From NCBI GenBank assembly GCA_003542955.1, contig DPJP01000227.1, positions 199 to 6,635 of the forward strand: a stretch of 6,437 nucleotides of DNA. The letters run 5' to 3'. This DNA comes from Armatimonadota bacterium (GTDB lineage Bacteria > Armatimonadota > Zipacnadia > Zipacnadales > UBA11051). The notes below the pieces were generated by a model. That model searched no databases. It was given only the letters and a program-made list of their open reading frames with translations, and was not told the origin of the DNA. The position numbers and the translations under genes were made by a program. Below are positions 1 through 5,164 of this stretch, in pieces (the first letter of the stretch is position 1; each line of letters begins with the position of its first letter).

Positions 1-957
1 GGGAATCAGCACGCGGACTGCTATGTCAGCAGCCAGCATGCGGAGCTGGTTGCGGTGTGTGACAAGGTGCAGGAGCTGGCCGATCAGGCCGCCGCGCGCC
101 TGGGGGTTAAGGCGTACTACGACATGAACGAGATGTTCGAGGCCGAGCAACTCGACATCTGCGACGTGTCGACCGGAGGCGTGGAGAACGGCTCGGACCA
201 TTACGCGCCCACGATGGCCGCCTTCGAGGCGGGCCTCCATGTACTGTGCGAGAAGCCGATCAGCAACAACATCGAACAGGCGCGCGAGATGGTCGCGAAG
301 GGCCGCGAGAAGGGCCTCTGCTTCGGCGTCAACCTCAACCACCGCTTCACGCCGCCGACGTTCAAGGCGAAGGAGTGGGCGGAGGCCGGGCGGCTCGGTG
401 AGATCAACTTCATCAACATGGCGCTGTGGATCGCCAATCCGCGCGATGACGAGTTCTTCCACCTGCGCGCGCTGCATCCGCACTCGATCGATGTCATGCG
501 CTTCTTCTGTGGCTCAATCGAGTACGTACAGGCCTTCCTGAAGCGCTCCGAGGGCCGCACGTGCTGGTCGAACGCCTCGATCAACATGAAGTTCCGAAAC
601 GGCATCGTCGGGCATCTGACGGGCAGCTACGACATGACCACGCGTCACCCGATGGAGCGCTGCGAGGTTGCCGGCACCAAGGGGCGCTTTGTGCTCGACA
701 ACGTCTACGAGGACCTTACCCTGTGGCTGCATGACTCCGAAGAGGTCACGAATATCCACAACTCGATCTTCGGTGGACTGACGGGCTTCGGTGACACCTT
801 CAGGATGCGCATCCACCGCTTCTGCGAGCAGCTCGCGGAGGGTGCGGCGCCCGAGGATATCGACGCCTCCGGCGCCGACGCGCTGCAGGCCCAGGAGGTC
901 ATCGAGGCGGCCATCAAGTCCCATCAGACGGGCGAAGTGGTGCGGCTCGAAGTATAA
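1..957 (+). CDS. Gfo/Idh/MocA-family NAD(P)-dependent oxidoreductase (5' partial)
   Basis: The reading frame is open from base 1 to the TAA at 955-957, giving 318 visible residues. The window cuts off the N-terminus, probably 15-25 residues including most of the Gly-rich dinucleotide-binding loop. A GTG at 55 is internal: the codons before it (ending AELVAVCD) already read as the second Rossmann strand ending in an acidic residue. Family marks are the EKP motif at visible residues 84-86 (E-K-P-I-S), whose Lys is the usual catalytic or cofactor-contacting residue, then NLNHRFTP, and a C-terminal-domain HxxD motif (HSID, His161 and Asp164) followed by VMRFFCG. The C-terminal part has the usual alpha/beta sheet pattern ending GEVVRLEV. 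Known members oxidise or epimerise sugars, inositols or related polyols, acting in the cytoplasm. The substrate here cannot be told from sequence. Family assignment is strong; function within it is open. Confidence 0.93.
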   Translation, partial: GNQHADCYVSSQHAELVAVCDKVQELADQAAARLGVKAYYDMNEMFEAEQLDICDVSTGGVENGSDHYAPTMAAFEAGLHVLCEKPISNNIEQAREMVAKGREKGLCFGVNLNHRFTPPTFKAKEWAEAGRLGEINFINMALWIANPRDDEFFHLRALHPHSIDVMRFFCGSIEYVQAFLKRSEGRTCWSNASINMKFRNGIVGHLTGSYDMTTRHPMERCEVAGTKGRFVLDNVYEDLTLWLHDSEEVTNIHNSIFGGLTGFGDTFRMRIHRFCEQLAEGAAPEDIDASGADALQAQEVIEAAIKSHQTGEVVRLEV

Positions 958-986
958 TGGTCCTGGATCGGCGCCTATGATGCGGT

Positions 987-993
987 GAGGTGA
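987..993 (+). promoter_or_regulatory. Shine-Dalgarno deciding the start of the small membrane protein
   Basis: GAGGTGA matches the 16S anti-Shine-Dalgarno complement over seven bases and lies five bases before the GTG at 999. The alternative in-frame GTG at 990 falls inside this motif and has no comparable site at a workable distance, so 999 is the better start. Confidence 0.7.
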
Positions 994-998
994 CGCCT

Positions 999-1172
999 GT
1001 GCGTTACATTGGGTTTGGGATGGTGGTCGGGTCTGTCGTCTACATACTGGGGAACCATTTCCTCGGCTGGTTTGACGACTACCTGTTCGGCTTCGACTCG
1101 ACGATCGTCTGCGCAGTGGCCTTCGTCCTCGGTGGGGTGATCATCTTCGCGACGCCGAAGACCGGTCCGTAG
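999..1172 (+). CDS. Small two-helix membrane protein, unknown function
   Basis: This encodes 57 residues from GTG 999 to TAG 1170-1172 (three residues longer if the GTG at 990 is used). Two hydrophobic segments are visible, about residues 3-25 (GFGMVVGSVVYILGNHFLGW) and 34-51 (STIVCAVAFVLGGVIIFA), joined by a short acidic and aromatic loop (FDDYLFGFD). The tail is short and positive (TPKTG). The single Arg at residue 2 and Lys at 54 with acidic loop residues fit a hairpin with both ends in the cytoplasm, which is an inference from the positive-inside rule. There is no signal peptide cleavage site or known motif that I recognise. It begins 41 bases after the oxidoreductase stop on the same strand and is followed by a strong hairpin, so it is probably the last gene of that transcript. 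It is likely real because of the RBS and the membrane-typical composition; its role is unknown. Confidence 0.68.
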   Translation: MRYIGFGMVVGSVVYILGNHFLGWFDDYLFGFDSTIVCAVAFVLGGVIIFATPKTGP

Positions 1173-1206
1173 CGCCGCACGTGTCATGCGATTGCCGGAG
1201 AACGCA

Positions 1207-1243
1207 AGAGCGCGGCATCCTGTCTGCAAGGGTGCCGCGCTCT
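1207..1243. terminator. Hairpin terminator between convergent genes
   Basis: The arms at 1207-1220 and 1230-1243 pair over 14 positions (11 perfect pairs AGAGCGCGGCA/TGCCGCGCTCT, one G-U wobble, then two more G-C pairs) around a nine-base loop. The plus-strand exit is GTGTTTGT, moderately T-rich; the minus-strand exit is TGCGTTCT, weaker. It sits 34 bases past the small membrane protein stop and 44 bases past the purL stop, so it probably terminates both converging transcripts. The stem is very clear; bidirectional use is inferred from position. Confidence 0.8.
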
Positions 1244-1287
1244 GTGTTTGTAATGCGCTGTCCGGTCGGCCGCCGGGCGGGGCGTGC

Positions 1288-3651
1288 TCAGCCCAGTATC
1301 TGCGCCAGGCTGTCGGCCCAGGCCGCGCGCATGTCGGCTGTCGCGACACGCACATCGACGCCGTCGGCCGTGATGCTCAGCCCGGCATCGTCGACGACCT
1401 GCCCGATGCGCGTGAGTTCGACGCCGCAGTCGTCCATGATCTGTGCGACGGCCTGCTCATGGCCCGCTTTCACCTCGAAGACGAAGCCACCGGTCTCGGA
1501 GAACAGCCACTTGTCCACGCGCAGGCCCGCGGTGAGGCCGCTGAGTTCGAGGCGCGCGCCGAGCTGCCCCCGCGCGTAGCTGCCCAGCATCATCTCGGCC
1601 ACCGCCGTTGCCAGCCCGCCGTCGGCGATGTCGGTGCAGGCAGCGATGTGGCCGGCCTGGATGGCATCCGTGATGGCGTAGATCATCTTCCGGTGGAGCT
1701 CGAAGTCCGCCTGCGGCACATTGGCGCCCAGGCCCTGCCCCATCGCCCGGTAGTAGGCGCTGCCGCCGAGTTCATCCCGCCGCGGGCCGATCAGGTAGAG
1801 CTCGTCGCCGGCGGCCTTCAACTGCATGGTGACGGCCTGCGAGTAGTCGGGCATTGTGCCCACGCAGGCGATGATCGCCGAGGGCGATACCGAACTGCCG
1901 GTTGCCGACTCGTTGTACAGTGATACGTTCCCCGAGATGATCGGCACGGGCTGGTTGTCATATCCCTTCAGCCAGATGTTCCTGGCCGCATCGGACAGCC
2001 CGCGCACCGCATCATCGAACTCCCAGAAGGCATTCGGCTTCTCGGGATTGCCGAAGTTCAGGCAGTCGGTGAGCGCCTGCGGCACCGCGCCGACGCAGGC
2101 CACATTGCGCATCGCCTCGGCGACGGCGTTGGCGCCGCCCCAGTAGGGCGAGATATCGCCGTAGAACGGATTGCCGTCAACCGACAGCGCCATCGCCGCG
2201 TCGCAGCCGTCGAGCGGTACCATCACACCGGCGCCCGCCTCGCCGGGCCGGATCACCGCGTGGCCCTGGACCTCACAATCGTAGGCCCTGAAGATGTAGG
2301 CCCGCGAGCAGATGTTGGGGTCCGCGAGCACCTTCAGCAGCGCATCCCGGATATCGGGCACTGCAAACTCCGGCTCGGAGCCCTCGTATTCGTACGGCTC
2401 GGCGGTGCGGTCGTAGAGGATGCCCGCCGTGACCTCGTCAATCGGGCAATCGGCCACTATCTTGCCCTGGTATCTGAGTACGTACCGCTTCTCGGTCGTG
2501 ATGCGGCCGATGACGCTCGCCCGCGCGCCCTCATAGACATTCGGCAAGTCCCAGTCATCATTGTAGATGCGCAGCACGGTGTCGGCGAAGTGCTCCGGCA
2601 CCGCAAGCAGGTAGCGCTCCTGGGTTTCCGCGCACGTGATCGTCTCCGGCAGCATCTGTGGCAGCGCTACGTGGACGGCGTCGAGGTCGATGGCTATCCC
2701 GAAGCCGCCGGCCTGTGGCAGCTCGGAAGTGCCGCAGGCGATGCCGCCGCCGCCGATATCCTTGATGCCGATGGCGATGCCCTGCTCGCGCGCCGCCACG
2801 CGCACGGCCTCGTTGGCCTTGCGCATCGCCAGCACGTTCTTGAGGAACGGGTCATCAACCTGGACCGCGCCGCGGTTCTCGGCCGCGTCCCCCTCGTCGA
2901 TGATCTTCGAGGCGAAGGCGCTGCCGCCGAAGCCCGAGTCGTCGGTCGGCTTGCCGACGAGGATCATCACATACGGCTCATCGGCCGCCTCCGCCGGCAC
3001 GGCGCTGTGGATGATCTCATCCTCGGCAACCACGCCCAGAGCGACGACATTGACCAGGCAGTTGTCATCGAATGAGTCCGCGAAGTAGACGTCGCCGGCC
3101 AGGTTCGGCACTCCGAGGGCATTGCCGTACTGCCAGATGCCCTCGACCACGCCGTCGACGATCCACTTGGTCCGCTCGGCATTCTCGCCCAGCGGGTTGC
3201 CGAACCGTAGCGGGTCGCCGGTGGCGATGACGCGCGCGCCCATGCAGTCAACATCCCTGACGATGCCGCCGATGCCGGTCGCGGCGCCCTCGCGCGGGAG
3301 CACCTGTGACGGGTGGTTATGGCTCTCATGGGCCATCACGATGCCGTAGCGCTTCCCTGCGAACTCGGTGAAGAAGACGATGCCGGCATCCTCCTCCGGC
3401 CCCAGCATGACGTTGGGTCCGGTGGTGTGCAGGTACTTCTTGAGCACCTGCTTGGAGCTCTTGTATGAGCAGTGCTCCGACCATTCGACATTGAAGATGT
3501 GCATCTCGGTGAAGGTCGGGTCACGGCCGAGGAAGTCGGCTATCTTGCGGGCCTCGGATACCGTCAGGCCGACACCGTTCTGGTCCATGAACTCCCGCAG
3601 TTGGGCGTCATCGCTCGTGGATACGGGGAGGGTTCGGTCGTCAAGCTGCAT
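1288..3651 (-). CDS. purL: Phosphoribosylformylglycinamidine synthase subunit PurL (small type)
   Basis: This cytoplasmic enzyme of purine biosynthesis converts FGAR plus ATP and ammonia to FGAM; the small type works with PurQ (glutaminase) and PurS. The protein is 787 residues, somewhat longer than the usual 715-750. Visible motifs are WSEHCSYKSSK (57-67), ESHNHPS (109-115), GAATGIGGIVRD (122-133), RFGNP (149-153), IKDIGGGGI (296-304), YDCEVQG (457-463), TDCLNFGNPEKP (528-539), SGNVSLYNE (573-581) and TDIADGGL (673-680). Together they cover both AIRS-like halves (about 85-420 and 460-780). There is no glutaminase domain at the C-terminus, so it is not the large fused PurL. Start 3651 is chosen because AGGAG lies nine bases upstream; the open frame reaches an ATG at 3720, but that ATG overlaps the predicted -10 box. 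Some loops differ from the Bacillus-type sequence, for example LPREGAATG in place of EPYQGAATG and TDDSGFGGSAFAS in place of GRDGIHGATFAS. purQ and purS are not in the window. Confidence 0.96.
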   Translation of the reverse strand: MQLDDRTLPVSTSDDAQLREFMDQNGVGLTVSEARKIADFLGRDPTFTEMHIFNVEWSEHCSYKSSKQVLKKYLHTTGPNVMLGPEEDAGIVFFTEFAGKRYGIVMAHESHNHPSQVLPREGAATGIGGIVRDVDCMGARVIATGDPLRFGNPLGENAERTKWIVDGVVEGIWQYGNALGVPNLAGDVYFADSFDDNCLVNVVALGVVAEDEIIHSAVPAEAADEPYVMILVGKPTDDSGFGGSAFASKIIDEGDAAENRGAVQVDDPFLKNVLAMRKANEAVRVAAREQGIAIGIKDIGGGGIACGTSELPQAGGFGIAIDLDAVHVALPQMLPETITCAETQERYLLAVPEHFADTVLRIYNDDWDLPNVYEGARASVIGRITTEKRYVLRYQGKIVADCPIDEVTAGILYDRTAEPYEYEGSEPEFAVPDIRDALLKVLADPNICSRAYIFRAYDCEVQGHAVIRPGEAGAGVMVPLDGCDAAMALSVDGNPFYGDISPYWGGANAVAEAMRNVACVGAVPQALTDCLNFGNPEKPNAFWEFDDAVRGLSDAARNIWLKGYDNQPVPIISGNVSLYNESATGSSVSPSAIIACVGTMPDYSQAVTMQLKAAGDELYLIGPRRDELGGSAYYRAMGQGLGANVPQADFELHRKMIYAITDAIQAGHIAACTDIADGGLATAVAEMMLGSYARGQLGARLELSGLTAGLRVDKWLFSETGGFVFEVKAGHEQAVAQIMDDCGVELTRIGQVVDDAGLSITADGVDVRVATADMRAAWADSLAQILG

Positions 3652-3659
3652 GGTGCGTT

Positions 3660-3667
3660 TCTCCTCT
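3660..3667 (-). promoter_or_regulatory. Ribosome binding site of purL
   Basis: On the minus strand this reads AGAGGAGA. Its AGGAG core ends nine bases before the ATG at 3651. It selects this start over the in-frame ATGs at 3681 and 3720. Confidence 0.75.
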
Positions 3668-3718
3668 ACATCCTGCTGCATGGGCTCTGGAGGCGGGGGA
3701 CGTCTGTCTCGCCGCCCC

Positions 3719-3747
3719 ATTATAGCCCTCTACGGGCGGGGTGACAA
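3719..3747 (-). promoter_or_regulatory. Sigma70-like promoter of purL
   Basis: On the minus strand TTGTCA (3747-3742, five of six matches to TTGACA) is followed by a 17-bp spacer and a perfect TATAAT (3724-3719). Transcription would begin near 3712, giving a leader of about 60 bases before the purL ATG. The upstream gene on the same strand ends more than 100 bases before it, so purL looks independently transcribed. I see no recognisable purine riboswitch or operator in the leader. Confidence 0.75.
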
Positions 3748-3761
3748 ACGGTTTGGGCAAC

Positions 3762-3857
3762 GGGGACTGCATTGTGCGGACTCGGGGACAGCGACCTCTC
3801 GCGGTGCAGAGATGTGGTTCCCGGCCGAAACCGAGGGCGCGAGAGGTGGCAGTCCCC
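3762..3857. repeat. Long imperfect inverted repeat with an extra half-copy (REP/MITE-like or terminator)
   Basis: Arms at 3784-3803 and 3838-3857 are complementary at 18 of 20 positions, each carrying GGGGAC and ACCTCTCGCG, with mismatches only at arm positions 7 and 10. The 34-base centre contains the CGGCCG palindrome (3822-3827) within a short GGTT/AACC pairing. A second copy of the outer end, GGGGACTGC at 3762-3770, is a perfect 9-bp complement to 3849-3857, so two alternative pairings with the right arm are possible. The right arm overlaps the last base of the secreted-protein stop codon (3857-3859). No T-run follows on the minus strand, so if it terminates transcription it is not a classical intrinsic terminator. 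It may be a small dispersed repeat; this needs other copies in the genome to prove. Confidence 0.7.
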
Positions 3858-5044
3858 TACCTCGCAAACACCCCCACGGTATCGGCCATCAGGAAGAGCG
3901 GCTCGCCGTCATAGCCGCCGTAGAGGCACACGGTGGGCAGCTCTTCAGTGTTCGCCGGGTAGATGCTCGTCGGGAGGAAGATGCACTGCCCTGCCGCGAC
4001 GGGGGAGAGATCGTGTTTGGCCGGCGCGGCCCGCCAGCCGGGCGGCAGGCGCAGCTTGATGATGCTCGCATCCAGCGGCTTGTTCGAGGCGTTGTCGATA
4101 CGCAGGCGCCCCTCGGCCGGTTGCTCGCCCTGCGCCGGGGTGTCGATGAGCAACTCGAAGTACACACCCGAGAGCAGGGAGATAACGCGACTGAGCCTGT
4201 GCACGGCCTCGTGCTGCTCGATGCTCTTGGAGGCCGAAAGCCGCCGCGAGCGCACCGCGACGGCGATATTGGAGATGTTGCCGACGGAGATCGCCGCCGG
4301 ATCGCGCGCGATCTGGTTCAGGCCGGTGCCGATCCCCCGCAAGCCCTCGTCATAGCCGATCACACGGATCTCGACGAGGCCCAGTTCCGGCGGGAGCCCC
4401 GGAATGCTCAGCCGCACCCGCCGCCACTGTCCGTCCCGGTTGCCGTTGCCGTCGGGGAAGTTGACCTGCTGGATGATCGGCCGGGCCGCCGGTTCCGCCG
4501 ACATGGCCGGCATTGTGCCGACGAGTCGTGCCTCAGTCCCGTCCTCGGTGACCTCGACCCGCACGGCGGGCAGGCCCGGCGCGGCCCATTGCCCGGCGTA
4601 GAGCAGTTGGATGCACTGGATGCGCTGGCGTGAGACGAACTCCATGGCGATGATCAGGGGCGTGTCGGGGGCGCCGAAGACGCCTTGCCCGGAGGTCTGC
4701 TTGTCGAAGAGCAGCGACTGGGGCTGCTCGAGCGGCGGGTCGGCGGCGTAGCGCGTGGCGCCGGCGACGGTGCAGGTGATATCCGCGGCGGGGTCGAGGC
4801 GAGACAGCCTGGTGATCGCCTGCCCGAGTTCCACCAGCGTCTCGGCGATGCAGATGCCCTGTGGGCGCTCAGCCTCCGCGCCAGTGTTTGACGCCTCGAC
4901 CTGCAGGCCCTGCGAATGCGCGGCCGCGGCGAGGACAAGCAGCACGGTTGCGCCCGCGAACGCATGCGCCGGCCGCGGCCGGGTTGCGCCGACAAGCGTG
5001 CGCGCGCTGTGGGAGAGACTGCTGTCGAGCACCGGCTGCCGCAC
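3857..5044 (-). CDS. Predicted secreted protein with beta-sandwich-like regions, unknown function
   Basis: This encodes 395 residues from a GTG at 5044, the first usual start after an in-frame stop at 5105-5107; there is no strong Shine-Dalgarno, so the start is tentative. A signal peptide is likely: Arg residues at 15, 22 and 24, a hydrophobic core at 28-42 (ATVLLVLAAAA) and a plausible cut after AHS (44/45). The n-region is long, so the true start could be further in at a rare codon. Residues about 105-230 have a discoidin (F5/8C)-like flow: LFDKQTSG, then PLIIAMEF, RIQCIQLLY, VRVEVTEDGTEARLVG, and later WRRVRLSIPG and GLVEIRVIGYDE. Residues about 295-395 (LRIDNASNKPLDA, then LPPGW at 333-337, then FLPTSIYP) resemble the NEW3-type immunoglobulin-like domains found in carbohydrate-active and surface proteins. 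No catalytic motif is visible. Both domain ideas rest on pattern alone. The gene lies between a terminator and an inverted repeat and appears to be its own unit. Confidence 0.8.
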   Translation of the reverse strand: MRQPVLDSSLSHSARTLVGATRPRPAHAFAGATVLLVLAAAAHSQGLQVEASNTGAEAERPQGICIAETLVELGQAITRLSRLDPAADITCTVAGATRYAADPPLEQPQSLLFDKQTSGQGVFGAPDTPLIIAMEFVSRQRIQCIQLLYAGQWAAPGLPAVRVEVTEDGTEARLVGTMPAMSAEPAARPIIQQVNFPDGNGNRDGQWRRVRLSIPGLPPELGLVEIRVIGYDEGLRGIGTGLNQIARDPAAISVGNISNIAVAVRSRRLSASKSIEQHEAVHRLSRVISLLSGVYFELLIDTPAQGEQPAEGRLRIDNASNKPLDASIIKLRLPPGWRAAPAKHDLSPVAAGQCIFLPTSIYPANTEELPTVCLYGGYDGEPLFLMADTVGVFAR

Positions 5045-5055
5045 CTGCCTGTCGC

Positions 5056-5095
5056 GGAGAGTGCTTCCGCTCAGCGGAGAGTTGCTCAGGAGAGT
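5056..5095 (-). repeat. Three ACTCTCC motifs in the leader of the secreted-protein gene
   Basis: On the minus strand ACTCTCC occurs at 5095-5089, 5082-5076 and 5062-5056, the latter two as identical nine-base ACTCTCCGC copies 20 bp apart. The segment just upstream also holds a 7-bp inverted repeat (AGCGGAG at 5073-5079 with CTCCGCT at 5099-5105). They lie 12-51 bases before the GTG start and could be a regulator site or chance repetition in GC-rich DNA. No promoter boxes are convincing here. Confidence 0.35.
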
Positions 5096-5115
5096 GGCCT
5101 CCGCTCAATCGACAA

Positions 5116-5139
5116 GGCCCACCGGACGTGCGGTGGGCC
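5116..5139 (-). terminator. Intrinsic terminator after the Pro/Gly-rich protein gene
   Basis: A perfect 9-bp stem, GGCCCACCG (5116-5124) with CGGTGGGCC (5131-5139), encloses a six-base loop. On the minus strand it is followed by TTGTCGATTG, a short and imperfect T-rich exit. It begins about 25 bases after the stop of the gene at 5165, so it fits termination of that gene and separation from the secreted-protein gene below. Confidence 0.75.
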
Positions 5140-5164
5140 CTGGGTTCCTCTGGATTGTCTTGCT

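Noticed and set aside
55..57. GTG at 55 as start of the oxidoreductase
   Set aside because: The frame is open and family-like upstream to base 1, so this codon is an internal Val in the second Rossmann strand.
953..958. TATAAT at the stop codon of the oxidoreductase, a possible promoter for the small membrane protein
   Set aside because: No -35 box is found at 16-18 bp upstream (GGGCGA at best) and there is no extended -10 TG; co-transcription with the preceding gene is simpler.
1186..1923. 245-codon plus-strand open frame over the terminator and purL 3' end
   Set aside because: It runs through the terminator hairpin and antisense to PurL, with no recognisable domain.
2260..3075. 271-codon plus-strand open frame inside purL
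   Set aside because: It is fully antisense to conserved PurL motifs; its composition (Ala, Arg, Asp, Val, His) is that of a complementary-frame shadow.
3652..3718. Possible purine riboswitch or PurR operator in the purL leader
   Set aside because: The leader is only about 60 bases and shows no purine-aptamer core or recognisable PurR-type palindrome.
3368..4633. 421-codon plus-strand open frame spanning purL start, the intergenic region and the secreted-protein gene
   Set aside because: It lies antisense to two well-supported genes, is Arg/Gly/His-rich in the way typical of GC-rich shadow frames, and has no family motif.
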